Below are positions 41,728-50,640 of a stretch of DNA of 64,000 nucleotides, in pieces; positions within the stretch are counted from its first letter, which is position 1; each line of letters begins with the position of its first letter. Below the pieces are notes generated by a model. That model did no database searches, was not told the DNA's origin, and saw only the letters and a list, made by a program, of their open reading frames with translations. The DNA is from VXYL01 sp965116345 (GTDB lineage Bacteria > Pseudomonadota > Gammaproteobacteria > Pseudomonadales > Azotimanducaceae): assembly GCA_965116345.1 (NCBI GenBank), contig OZ220680.1, forward strand, positions 1,612,001 to 1,676,000, in the 5' to 3' direction. A program made the position numbers and the translations under genes.

Positions 41728-44700
41728 TCAAACTCTCACTGTCGTCTGCAACCACGTCCGTTGGGCCCGTCCCATCGGCAGGCGCGAGCGGTGCTTCATC
41801 CGGCGGGACCTCCATCGCGTTGTCGAACATGCGGACGAACTGCACGTCCGGCTCGTCGATCGTGCCGCCTACCTGGTACATGCCGCTCGACAGTCTCTCG
41901 ATGGGATCCTTGAACATCTGCCGGCCGACGAGGACGCCGGCGGCGGCTGCCGGGTTGGACAACGCCAGAATGGCCGCGTACCACGGCAGGCTCGCGTTCA
42001 CCGGCAGGGTCACTACCATCTCGTTGTCGAGATCGCCGGTGACGAGGTTAACGTCGCCGCTGATCTCGAAGCGCAGCCCCGTACCCTTGATTCTCGCCGG
42101 CTCGGTGAACCACGCCTGGCCGTCCACCAAGGCCAATGGCGCGACCACCTCGTTGAAGCTCACGCCACGTCCGAACACGTCGGAGAAGTCGAGACTCATG
42201 CGTTTGACGATCGTCGAAAAGTTGATGAGGCTCATGACGCGGGTCGCGCCGGCGCCCTGCTCGACGTCAAGGAAGCGGCCGTTCAACAGACGCAACTCGG
42301 CCTCGCCGGAAAGCCCCGACAGTTCGAAGTTCATGGGCGAGCCCGGCCAACTGAGACTGCCGCTCGAGGTAAACCTCTCCGACTCCACGCTCGGCGCGAA
42401 ATCCCACAACGGCAGCACGTCGTTCAGGTCGTCGGCGGTGACCGTGCCTTGGAAATACGTCCGGCCGGTTCTCGACCACAGCGCCGGTGCCGTGCTCTCG
42501 ATGCGCAGTCCCCGGAGGTCAGCAGCGACGTCCACCAGGTTTACGCCGTCCGCTACCGGGCGGAGACCGAACCGCCAGCTACCGTAGTCGGCGTCGCCCA
42601 CCCGGACGCCGTCGAGAACCACGTCCGCGGCCATCAGACTGTCGATCAACGCGGGATCGAGCGGGTCGCCCTCGGCCTCGGGCGCGGCCAGCGAGACGTC
42701 GGTCAGCCTCACCTGCCAAGGCTCGCTGCCCGATCGCGAGACAGTACCCTTGACCGCCTCCGAGGTGATGGAGAAATTGACCTCGCCCTGGTCCGAGAAG
42801 CCATCGAGGATCAGGTCGTCGAGTTCCACGGCATCCAGGACGACCTTGCCGATCCGGAACTGGCGCAGTTCCCAAGCGAGGTGATCGGCCGACTCGGACT
42901 CGTTGCCGACATCCCCGCCATCACCGTCTTTGAACCCCCCGACGAAGGCCGTGATGTCGGTGCCGTCGACGAGGTCCAATCCCCCGCCGATGACCACCCG
43001 GCCCACACCCGCATCGGCCATCGGGATGGGTGCGCCGATGCCCAGCGACACGGCCCGGATGCCTGTGTCCGTGGCATGCACCCAGCCGCTCGCGGCACCG
43101 TAGCGCAACGACACCGCCGTGTAGTCGTCGAGAAACTGCAAGGTGGCGGTGAGTTCCCGGGTCTGGTCCTCCGCCTTCCCCAGGGGCGACGGCAACGCCA
43201 CCGAGACGCCGGCGAGATCGCTCTCGACGCGCAGTTCGGACGCCCGGCCGGAGCCCGGAAACACGGTGAACCGGGCGTTGAAGTCGAAGCTCCCCGTGGC
43301 GATGCCCGGGTCGACGATGTCGAGCAGGCGGTAGGCATCCGCCACCGTCGCCGAGCCGTCCAGGGCGAATATCACCTGGTCGTCGTCCGAGTCGATGGCA
43401 ATGCGCACCGGTGCACCGAACAAGGTGCCTTCGGAAGCATCGCTCGCGACGGCGGACGGCCACTCGAACCCGACCCGGTTGTCCATGGCGTCGATATGCA
43501 GGCCGAGATCCTCGAGATCGATGCTGGCATCCCGGAAAGTGAAATCCAGACGCATGTCGGCGGGCCGCAGCGACTGTCCCCGCAACGGCAGCCCGAGTTC
43601 GGCGACCACGCTCGCCCGGCCGGTGCCCACCCAGGCTTCGGAGAGAAAGGGCATGGCCTCGTGCACCGGGGTCTGCCTGGCGAAGTCGATCACTTGATCG
43701 ACCGTCGCCTCTGCCCGGAGATCCACCTCGACGCGCTCACCGCTGGCCGGCACCCGCACCGCCAAGTCGGAGATGTCCGAGCCGAAAACCCGTCCCCCGC
43801 CCTGCATGCGCGTCTCGCTGCCGGTGACCACCAAGGAACCGGCCACACCGCTCGCCCGCGGCCAGTCCGAGTGGTAGTCGATGACCCCGTTGTCGATGTC
43901 GGCAGTCATTTCGAAGCGACGCGCGGCCTGGCCCGGCAACGTCTTGACGTCACCGTGATAGAGCAGGCGAACGCCGGCGAGTTCGCCGTCGACGAGCCCC
44001 TCGAGCAGCCATCGGCGCAGTCGGGGTTCCAAATCCAGTGGCAGGTAGTCCTCGACGGCACCCAACGCGATTCGATCCAACACGGCGTCGGCCGTGACCC
44101 TGACGTCGTCCAGGTCGGCGGAACGGGCCAGGCCAAGACGGACACTGCCTCGAGTGCCTGCGCTCTCGGTTCGCCATTCGCCACGCATGCCGTAGTGGTC
44201 CGAGCCGAGCACGACGGTGAGGGATCCGCCGGTGTGATCGCGAATGCCGGTGGCGGAGACCAAATCCGGGAACGCCAATTGGTGGTTCGCGGCTGCCAGG
44301 TCGACCCGCAGTGCCCGCGGGTGGCCGACCGCCTGGAACGACACGTTGTCCACCTCCGGCATCCCGTTGTAGGCGAACACGGCCGTGTCCGTTCCACTCG
44401 CGGCGAACACGATCCCCGTGCGGTCGACGCGCACGCCGAGGTGCTCCATGCGCCCTTCCGGCGCGAGGTTGACGAGCCAGCGTCCCACCCGATGGTCGGT
44501 GCCTACGGCTGCGACCACGGTGGACACGAGGTCCGCAATGGCCATAGGCCGAAACCAAAGCTCCGCGAATGGCTCGTCATCGCTCCAGATATCGGATACC
44601 CGCAGCCCACCCCCCGCGAGTTGAATCTCACGACCGTCGGTGACCACGTCCAGCCGTTCGAAGTTGCCGCGATAGCGGCCGCGCTCACTCCGGCCGGTGA

Positions 44701-45481
44701 CAAGGGCGCTCACGTCGGCAGTTCCTCCCGGCGTCTCCAGGCCCGTGATGTCCACTCGCAGCCGCGCCTCGGCCGTATCGTCATCGCCGCGATGCCAATC
44801 CCCGGCAAGTGCCGCATCGAAACCCGGGACACCGAGGATCTCCGCCAGCTCGGACCCCAGGGTGAAGGATCCGGCAGCCAGGCGGATGGCTCCAGGACCG
44901 CCGCTGGCGATGTCGCCCTCGATCGTGAGCGCGCAATCGGAACACGTCAGTTCGGATTGCGCCCGAATCGAGAACTGGTGCCGACCATCGCTGTTCAGCA
45001 ACACCGACTCCAGATGCAAGGGGGCCGACCTGCCCTGGTTCTCCGCGACAAACCGTCCGCGGATCCAGATCTCGTCGCTGTACCTCAGGAAGGCGCCCAC
45101 GGAGAAGCCCGATCCACCACCGGTGCCCTTGAGCCGCCATCCGGCGGCGGTCTTTTCAACGACAAGGCGCGCATCGGCGACCGTCATCCGCCGCGCCACC
45201 ACGCGATTCCTGGCCAAACTCTCCAGGAGGTCCAGGCGAAAATCCAAACCCGCGAATTCGCCGGCCGGGAAGCGCACGCGGTTGGCGGAGAAGCCCGGGT
45301 TGATGCCGCGCCAGCGCCCTTCGAGACCTTCGACGACGATCCCCTGTTCGGCGAGCAGGTCGTTGACCACGCCTTCGAGCCGCGGCAACTGCGAGAACAC
45401 CGCACGCCCGGTCCATTCCAAGGCGGCCACGGTCGCGATCACCACGGTCGCGAGAAAAAAGATCGCGCGCAGAAATCGCAC
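41711..45481 (-). CDS. yhdP: YhdP-family AsmA-like envelope protein
   Basis: Large envelope protein of about 1256 aa from the GTG at 45481. One N-terminal transmembrane helix (VRFLRAIFFLATVVIATVAA) anchors it in the inner membrane. The rest is beta-rich AsmA/bridge-like sequence that should extend through the periplasm, with the C-terminal domain recognisable from LRLLNGRFLDVEQGAGATRV onwards. YhdP and relatives carry phospholipid towards the outer membrane. The start is chosen because it lies just inside the rng stop and begins with the membrane helix. The frame is open further upstream but overlaps rng without conserved sequence. Operon with rng and tldD, as in other gammaproteobacteria. 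Confidence 0.92.
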   Translation of the reverse strand: MRFLRAIFFLATVVIATVAALEWTGRAVFSQLPRLEGVVNDLLAEQGIVVEGLEGRWRGINPGFSANRVRFPAGEFAGLDFRLDLLESLARNRVVARRMTVADARLVVEKTAAGWRLKGTGGGSGFSVGAFLRYSDEIWIRGRFVAENQGRSAPLHLESVLLNSDGRHQFSIRAQSELTCSDCALTIEGDIASGGPGAIRLAAGSFTLGSELAEILGVPGFDAALAGDWHRGDDDTAEARLRVDITGLETPGGTADVSALVTGRSERGRYRGNFERLDVVTDGREIQLAGGGLRVSDIWSDDEPFAELWFRPMAIADLVSTVVAAVGTDHRVGRWLVNLAPEGRMEHLGVRVDRTGIVFAASGTDTAVFAYNGMPEVDNVSFQAVGHPRALRVDLAAANHQLAFPDLVSATGIRDHTGGSLTVVLGSDHYGMRGEWRTESAGTRGSVRLGLARSADLDDVRVTADAVLDRIALGAVEDYLPLDLEPRLRRWLLEGLVDGELAGVRLLYHGDVKTLPGQAARRFEMTADIDNGVIDYHSDWPRASGVAGSLVVTGSETRMQGGGRVFGSDISDLAVRVPASGERVEVDLRAEATVDQVIDFARQTPVHEAMPFLSEAWVGTGRASVVAELGLPLRGQSLRPADMRLDFTFRDASIDLEDLGLHIDAMDNRVGFEWPSAVASDASEGTLFGAPVRIAIDSDDDQVIFALDGSATVADAYRLLDIVDPGIATGSFDFNARFTVFPGSGRASELRVESDLAGVSVALPSPLGKAEDQTRELTATLQFLDDYTAVSLRYGAASGWVHATDTGIRAVSLGIGAPIPMADAGVGRVVIGGGLDLVDGTDITAFVGGFKDGDGGDVGNESESADHLAWELRQFRIGKVVLDAVELDDLILDGFSDQGEVNFSITSEAVKGTVSRSGSEPWQVRLTDVSLAAPEAEGDPLDPALIDSLMAADVVLDGVRVGDADYGSWRFGLRPVADGVNLVDVAADLRGLRIESTAPALWSRTGRTYFQGTVTADDLNDVLPLWDFAPSVESERFTSSGSLSWPGSPMNFELSGLSGEAELRLLNGRFLDVEQGAGATRVMSLINFSTIVKRMSLDFSDVFGRGVSFNEVVAPLALVDGQAWFTEPARIKGTGLRFEISGDVNLVTGDLDNEMVVTLPVNASLPWYAAILALSNPAAAAGVLVGRQMFKDPIERLSSGMYQVGGTIDEPDVQFVRMFDNAMEVPPDEAPLAPADGTGPTDVVADDSESLNANDD

Positions 45482-45486
45482 GGGCC

Positions 45487-46959
45487 CTAACGCCGCTCGC
45501 GCGGCACAACGTCGAACTGATCGGTGCAGTAGCCCGGTTCCACCTGAAGCCGGATGGGCCGACCCACGGTACGCGCCAACGCCGACAGGTGGTCCGCATC
45601 CTCGCCCAGCAGACGGTCGACGACCTCCTGGCCCGCACACACGAGGTATTCCGACACGCCCGAGTCCGTGCCGTTGCGGTCGTGCCGCTCCACGGCACGG
45701 AAGATGTCGTAGCAGGCACTTTGCGGCGAACGGGCATGACCGTGTCCCGCGCAACGACCGCAGGGCTCGCACATCTGGTGCAACAGGCTCTCGCGAGTGC
45801 GGCGTCGGCTGATCTCGACCAGCCCGAGCGCCGAGAACCCGGAAGCGTGAAACCGCGCCGGGTCCCCTTCCGCGGCATCGTGCAGGGCACCGACGACAAC
45901 GTCGCGGTGGTCCTCCCGGTCCATGTCGATGAAGTCCACGACGACGATGCCGCCGGTGTTGCGCAGCCGCAGTTCGCGGGGAATCGCCCGGGCGGCTTCC
46001 ACGTTGATGCGGTAGGCGGTGTCCTCCAGGTTCGCCGAGTCCACGTAGGCCCCGCTGTTGACGTCGATGGTGGTCATCGCCTCGGTCTGCTCGATTACCA
46101 GATACCCCCCCGACGGCAGCGACACACGGGGCTCCAAGGCACGTTCGATGGCCGGCTCGAGGTCGTGCAAGTCGAACAACGGCCTACGGCCATCGTAGTG
46201 CACGATCCGGTCGGTGTATTCCGGCAGGTAACGCCCGACGTAGTCGACGAGCCGTTCGAACGTGCCGATGTCGTTAACCACGACCGACGCAACCGACGGC
46301 CCGGCCATGTCGCGAACGATGCGCATCGGCGCGGGCTGTTCCTCGAACACCAAACCTCGGGTGCCGCAGTTGCTCCGACGCTCGACGATGCAACGCCACA
46401 GACGGTCGAGGGCCACGAGGTCGGTGCGCAGCTGCTCCCGGGTCGCCGCCCGCGCCGCGGTTCGAACGATGCAGCCGTAGGACTGCCCCAACTCGTCGCG
46501 CACGCTCTGGGCCAGCCCCTTCAAGCGCTCGCGTTCGACATCGTCGACGATCCGCGTCGACACACCGACGTGACTGTCCAGTGGCAGCAGCACCACATGA
46601 CGCGCGGCGATGGCGAGATTGGTGGTGAGTCGGGCACTCTTGCCATTGAGCGGATCCTTCGCTACCTGGACCAGCAGTTGCTGGCCGGCGGCGACGAACT
46701 CGGCGATATCCCGGGGCTCGGCGTCGGTGCGGAACCCGTGTACATCCCGGACGTGCAGAAAGCCCGGACGGTCGAGGCCGATATCCACGAACGCCGCCTG
46801 CACACCGGGCACCACCCGGACGACCTTGCCGTTGAAGAGGTTGCCGGTCAGGGTGTAGTTGCCGCCGCGTTCCAGATGCAGCTCGCACAGCTCGCCGTCG
46901 GCAAGAACCGCGATGCGCGTCTCGAAGACGTTCACGTCGATGAGGATATCTTCCGACAT
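45487..46959 (-). CDS. rng: Ribonuclease G
   Basis: RNase E/G-family endoribonuclease of 490 aa. An S1 domain covers about 38-125 (GNLFNGKVVRVVPGVQAAFVDIG). The catalytic metal site is visible as TIDVNSG and VVVDFIDMD. The zinc-link region near residue 405 reads CEPCGRCAGHGH. The protein begins MSEDILIDVNVFETRIAVL, typical of RNase G. It matures 16S rRNA and degrades some mRNAs. In most relatives maf lies between mreD and rng; here only 89 bp separate the two genes and maf is missing. Confidence 0.96.
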   Translation of the reverse strand: MSEDILIDVNVFETRIAVLADGELCELHLERGGNYTLTGNLFNGKVVRVVPGVQAAFVDIGLDRPGFLHVRDVHGFRTDAEPRDIAEFVAAGQQLLVQVAKDPLNGKSARLTTNLAIAARHVVLLPLDSHVGVSTRIVDDVERERLKGLAQSVRDELGQSYGCIVRTAARAATREQLRTDLVALDRLWRCIVERRSNCGTRGLVFEEQPAPMRIVRDMAGPSVASVVVNDIGTFERLVDYVGRYLPEYTDRIVHYDGRRPLFDLHDLEPAIERALEPRVSLPSGGYLVIEQTEAMTTIDVNSGAYVDSANLEDTAYRINVEAARAIPRELRLRNTGGIVVVDFIDMDREDHRDVVVGALHDAAEGDPARFHASGFSALGLVEISRRRTRESLLHQMCEPCGRCAGHGHARSPQSACYDIFRAVERHDRNGTDSGVSEYLVCAGQEVVDRLLGEDADHLSALARTVGRPIRLQVEPGYCTDQFDVVPRERR

Positions 46960-47048
46960 CGGGGATCAAATTCGTCGGACCGGGCCGACAAGCAATATAC
47001 CGCCGATACCCCCCATCGTAACCCCTGACGCGCCCCATGCGCGTTCCG

Positions 47049-47507
47049 TCAACGGACCGGCAATCGGATGGTGAGCGCCCCAAGCCCCAGGGAGATGACG
47101 GGGTAGACGACCGCCGTGGCCAGGGCGGGTGCGTAGAGGGCAGGCGTCAGCCAATCCACGTCGTGGATGATCGTCAGTACCGAGCGATGAATGAACTGCC
47201 CGGTCTCGGCGAGCACGAGGACTGCCAGCGTACGCTGCAGGAGCGAGAACATCACGAGACGGCTGTTGAAACGCCGCACCAGATAGGTCGCAAGGGCAAG
47301 GCAGATGCTGCTGAGCCCCAGGGGCGTGCCGAGAATCGCGTCCAGAAACAGACCTGCGATCCAGGCGGAGACGATGCCGACGCGTTCCGGCACCGCCACC
47401 GCCCAGAAGAAGAACACGGCCAGCACCCAGTCGGGCCGCCACCAGGCCAGCCAGTCCGGGACGGTGCCTGGCAGTCGGGCAGCCGCCAAGGCCATGGCGA
47501 CCAGCAC
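47049..47507 (-). CDS. mreD: Rod-shape-determining protein MreD
   Basis: Small membrane protein of at least 152 aa with about five hydrophobic helices and the MreD-typical DWLAWWRPDWVLAVFFFW and AGLFLDAILGTPLG. It belongs to the cell-wall elongation complex with MreB and MreC. The GTG at 47507 is the first ordinary start codon, but the family N-terminus (an extra NPLRGGWLIFL) is encoded in frame upstream. A CTG at 47546, overlapping the mreC stop as CTGA, could be the true start and would give 165 aa. Confidence 0.92.
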   Translation of the reverse strand: MLVAMALAAARLPGTVPDWLAWWRPDWVLAVFFFWAVAVPERVGIVSAWIAGLFLDAILGTPLGLSSICLALATYLVRRFNSRLVMFSLLQRTLAVLVLAETGQFIHRSVLTIIHDVDWLTPALYAPALATAVVYPVISLGLGALTIRLPVR

Positions 47508-47542
47508 GGTGAGGAAGATCAGCCAGCCGCCGCGCAGGGGAT

Positions 47543-48514
47543 TCAGGTCGGCCCCTCCCCTCTCCCGGATACCCCGGAGGCACCAGAGGCACCGGAGGTC
47601 GGGATCTCCGGGGGCGCTTCCTGTGGATTGGGCGTCTCCGCCTCGACAGGGAAAACCACCAAGACGTGTCGCGACCGGTCGAGTAGGGCACTGGGCTCGG
47701 CCTCGACCTGGGCGAAGCGTTGCATCTGGTCGGTGACCACCGATTCGACCACGCCCACCGGATAGCCGAAGGGAAAGCGCCGTCCGAGCCCTGAGGTCAC
47801 CAGCCTGTCACCCTCGCGGATGCCGGAGGTGACCGAGAGGTCCTTCAGGACGAGGGTGTCCTCGGAACCCGTTCCAGCGGCGATGGTGCGCAGGTTGTTG
47901 CGCAGCACCTCCACCGGCAGGGAATGTCTCGCGTCGGTGATCAGCAGCACGCGGCTCGTCACCGGTGAGGTCTCGACGATCTGCCCGACCACGCCGGTGG
48001 AATCGACCACCGCCTGGCCCACGGCGACGCCGTTGGCGCTGCCCTTGTCGATCACGACTTCGTGGCGGGAGGGATCCGGCACGATCTCGATCAACTCCGC
48101 GATCAACACATCGCTGCGCAGCCGGGTCCGGGAATCGAACAGGCGTCTCAACCGGTCGTTCTCCTCGAGCACCGCCTCGTAGCGTGTCGCCAGTCCCTGC
48201 AGGCGGAGCGACTCGCCCTCGAGCTCGGCATTGCGGCGGCGCAAGCTCGCGTGCGACGAGAAGAACTCACCGAGATACGCGCCCGCGCGGTAGGGCGACT
48301 CGGTCAGGTGGAGGATGGGGCTCACCGCGATGGCCAACACCGACCGGACGGGGACGATCACCCGCAACTCCGCCTGTTCGAACGCGAGCAATACAAAGGA
48401 CGCCAGCGCTAGGGCAAGCAGGTGGCGGACGTTTGGCGTTGCCGGTTGAGCCAATTTCGATTGCGGCCGGTTGTTCCAACGCCTCGGTCTAGCCCCAATT
48501 TGCTCGTCGGTCAA
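47543..48514 (-). CDS. mreC: Cell-shape-determining protein MreC
   Basis: About 323 aa from the TTG at 48514. A membrane helix (NVRHLLALALASFVLLAF) is followed by a coiled coil (about LRRRNAELEGESLRLQGL) and the beta-rich MreC domain with DKGSANGVAVGQAVVDSTGVVGQ, ITDARHSLPVEVLRN and SGLGRRFPFGYPVG. It links MreB to wall-synthesis enzymes in the periplasm. The 5' end is uncertain. TTG codons at 48514 and 48454 are possible, neither with a good ribosome binding site, and the frame stays open to 48718 in island DNA. mreB, normally just upstream, lies 9.7 kb away. Confidence 0.9.
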   Translation of the reverse strand: MTDEQIGARPRRWNNRPQSKLAQPATPNVRHLLALALASFVLLAFEQAELRVIVPVRSVLAIAVSPILHLTESPYRAGAYLGEFFSSHASLRRRNAELEGESLRLQGLATRYEAVLEENDRLRRLFDSRTRLRSDVLIAELIEIVPDPSRHEVVIDKGSANGVAVGQAVVDSTGVVGQIVETSPVTSRVLLITDARHSLPVEVLRNNLRTIAAGTGSEDTLVLKDLSVTSGIREGDRLVTSGLGRRFPFGYPVGVVESVVTDQMQRFAQVEAEPSALLDRSRHVLVVFPVEAETPNPQEAPPEIPTSGASGASGVSGRGEGPT

Positions 48515-48816
48515 GCGTTTCGACGAGCACCCGAGCTGATCGCGTGGCACGGGCGACCACAACGCGCACGCGAGGAGCTTGCGCCGTACAAGCGTTTGAA
48601 GTAGGACGGTCTGCGTGCATCTGCAACGGTCTGCTCCTCTGATCGTCCAATAATATCGTTTATGATCAATCGGATAAGGTCGTTTTCGACCGTGCAACAA
48701 GGTGCCATCCAGTGTCATTCGACGCCAACGGTTGCCGCCCTTCTTTGTGGGACGCGTTGTAAGCCATTTTCGATCATCGTATACTGTGTTTCCAGCTAGG
48801 AAACAGTCCCAGTCCC
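48515..48816. other. Island-mreC junction and divergent control region
   Basis: This 302-bp spacer holds no gene. It is more AT-rich than its surroundings. It contains a short palindrome GGTCG-TTTT-CGACC (48678-48691) and, just before the integrase ATG, an inverted repeat TGTTTCC-AGCTA-GGAAACA (48787-48805) that could be an operator. Any promoter that now drives mreC and the genes after it must lie here or inside the island. No direct repeat matching the other island end was found by eye. Confidence 0.5.
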
Positions 48817-49989
48817 ATGCCGAAGCTCAATCGCAACGCCCTGTCCGCCCAAATGGTACGCCACGCCGGCCCCGGCAGCTACGTGGACGGCAACGGCCTC
48901 ATGCTGCGGGTGCGCGATTCCGGCTCCCGCTCCTGGGTGCAGCGCATCATGATCCACGGCCGCCGGGTCGACATCGGCCTCGGCAACGCCGAACTGGTGA
49001 GCCTCGCCGACGCTAGGCGGACGGCGGCGGACAACCGCGCCGTGGCGCGCACCGGCGGGGATCCGCGCCGCGCGCGCACCATCTCCTTCGCGGAAGCCGA
49101 GCCGAGGGCCATGGCGGAGAAGGCGGAGACCTGGCGGCGCGGCACGGCCGCTAAGACGGCCCGCGACTGGCGCTCGTCGATGGACGCGTACGTGTTGCCC
49201 GTCATGGGCACCATGCACGTGGGCGCGGTGGCGACCAGTGACGTGAAGCGCGTGCTGCGTCCGCTGGCGCTGGCCGGCAAGCACGCCACGGTGCGCCTGG
49301 TGGCGGGCCGCATCGTGGCGGTGCTGGAGTGGGCGGAGGTGGAGAACCTGCGCGAGCCGGCCGGCAGCGGCCGCGCGATCGTGGAGACGGTGATGCGCTC
49401 GCTGCCGAAGGCGGCGGCGGTGCGCCACCACCCGGCGCTGCACTTCGACGAAGTGGCGAACGCGCTCGCCAAGGTGGACGCCCACCCGCGCATCGCCCGC
49501 GGTCTGCGGCTGGCGCTCCGGTTCGGGGTGCTGACGGCGGCGCGGCAGGCGGAGGTCAGGCGGGCGACCTGGGACGAGTTCGATGTCGAGACGGCGGTGT
49601 GGACGGTGCCGGAGGGGCACATGAAGCGCCACCGGCCCCACCGCGTGCCGCTGTCCACCGGCGCCCTGGCGGTGCTGGAAGACGCGCGCGGGACGAACGG
49701 CCACGGGGATCTGGCCTTCCCCGGCCCGCGCGGCAGGAAGCTCGGCGCGACGGCGTTGGCGAACGCGCTGCGGAAGGCGGAGATCAATGGCACGGCTCAC
49801 GGCTTCCGATCGAGTTTCAAGGACTGGGCCCGCCACGAGGGCGTGGACGAACTGCTTTCCGAGTTCGCGCTGGCGCACGTCGAGGGCTCGAAGACCGTGG
49901 CCGCCTACGCGCGCGACGATCTCCTCGAGAAGCGGCGGCCCGTCATGCAGGCATGGTCCGACCACCTCGGCGGCGCGCCGCGAGACTGA
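48817..49989 (+). CDS. Tyrosine-type integrase of the DUF4102 (P4-like) class
   Basis: Site-specific recombinase of 390 aa. It has an N-terminal arm-binding DUF4102 domain (about 1-90; YVDGNGLMLRVRDSGSRSWVQRI), a SAM-like core-binding domain (about 95-190) and the catalytic domain. The catalytic residues are Arg243 (AARQAEV), Lys270, His328-x2-Arg331 (AHGFRSSFKDWA), His354 and Tyr364 (TVAAYARDDLLEKR), all present. Integrases of this class mobilise genomic islands. It is at one edge of the island between mreC and mreB and reads inward. No tRNA target is visible beside it, so the attachment site is unknown. Confidence 0.94.
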   Translation: MPKLNRNALSAQMVRHAGPGSYVDGNGLMLRVRDSGSRSWVQRIMIHGRRVDIGLGNAELVSLADARRTAADNRAVARTGGDPRRARTISFAEAEPRAMAEKAETWRRGTAAKTARDWRSSMDAYVLPVMGTMHVGAVATSDVKRVLRPLALAGKHATVRLVAGRIVAVLEWAEVENLREPAGSGRAIVETVMRSLPKAAAVRHHPALHFDEVANALAKVDAHPRIARGLRLALRFGVLTAARQAEVRRATWDEFDVETAVWTVPEGHMKRHRPHRVPLSTGALAVLEDARGTNGHGDLAFPGPRGRKLGATALANALRKAEINGTAHGFRSSFKDWARHEGVDELLSEFALAHVEGSKTVAAYARDDLLEKRRPVMQAWSDHLGGAPRD

Positions 49990-50056
49990 CGGTCGCCGCC
50001 GCGACGGTGGCGCCGGGCAGGCGCGCCCGGGATGCCGACGCCCTGCCGCGGCGCGC

Positions 50057-50497
50057 TCAGCCGATCTCGAAGGACATGCGCGTGCGGAGGTCGTCGAGGT
50101 CCGGCGTGCCGTCGAGTTCGGTGCGGGCGTAGACGGCGTACTCGCCGAGGTTGCGCTCGATGCGGCGCATGACGGCGTCGGCGTGGGCTTCGATCTCGTC
50201 GCGGTACGGCCCGAACTCGAAGCCGCCGACGGTCTCGATGTACCAGGCGCGGATCAGCCGCGGCCAGGACTTCGGCGGCGTGTGCGCGCAGTCGGAGCAG
50301 CGCGATTCGCCGGGCATGGCGCGGCGCCGTCCGCATCGCGTGCAGGCGGACTTGGCGGCGAGCCGGGCGTAGCGCTTGCGGGAGTTCGCCGCAGCCTTGT
50401 CGAGGCATGGACGACATCTCGTTCTGTCAGGCGCGGCGGGCCGTCGGCGGCAGTGGTTGCAGTCGGGTGTGGTGGCGGCGGTGTTGGTGGTGGTCAT
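50057..50497 (-). CDS. Double zinc-ribbon protein of unknown function
   Basis: Small protein of 146 aa that I do not recognise. Two CxxC-x11-CxxC modules have the same spacing: Cys13/16/28/31 and Cys52/55/67/70. Each should bind one zinc ion, and between them is a basic stretch (SRKRYARLAAK). The C-terminal half has no cysteines and is partly acidic (FGPYRDEIEAHADAVMRRIE). The repeated ribbon suggests nucleic-acid binding. It lies convergent to the integrase and downstream of the second recombinase, from which 143 bp separate it. A real gene is likely because cysteine spacing and frame are well kept. Confidence 0.6.
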   Translation of the reverse strand: MTTTNTAATTPDCNHCRRRPAAPDRTRCRPCLDKAAANSRKRYARLAAKSACTRCGRRRAMPGESRCSDCAHTPPKSWPRLIRAWYIETVGGFEFGPYRDEIEAHADAVMRRIERNLGEYAVYARTELDGTPDLDDLRTRMSFEIG

Positions 50498-50640
50498 GCT
50501 GCGACTCCGGCATTGAATGGAATGCCCCGAAGTCGGACGGGCGCGCGCAGGCCGGGCACCCGCGGGGCCGCAACGCAGTGCAGGACCCGGCGCAGCCGGG
50601 TTGCCGGGCGAGCACGTCTGTCAGGCTGGCGGTATTCCGT

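Noticed and set aside
41528..45490. A plus-strand open frame of about 1320 codons across the yhdP locus.
   Set aside because: It is antisense to yhdP, which has a membrane helix, a conserved C-terminus and conserved neighbours. The plus frame has no recognisable protein and is open because of GC bias.
48817..49989. A tRNA gene as integrase target beside the island.
   Set aside because: No cloverleaf or T-loop consensus was seen at either end, although this class of integrase often uses tRNA genes.
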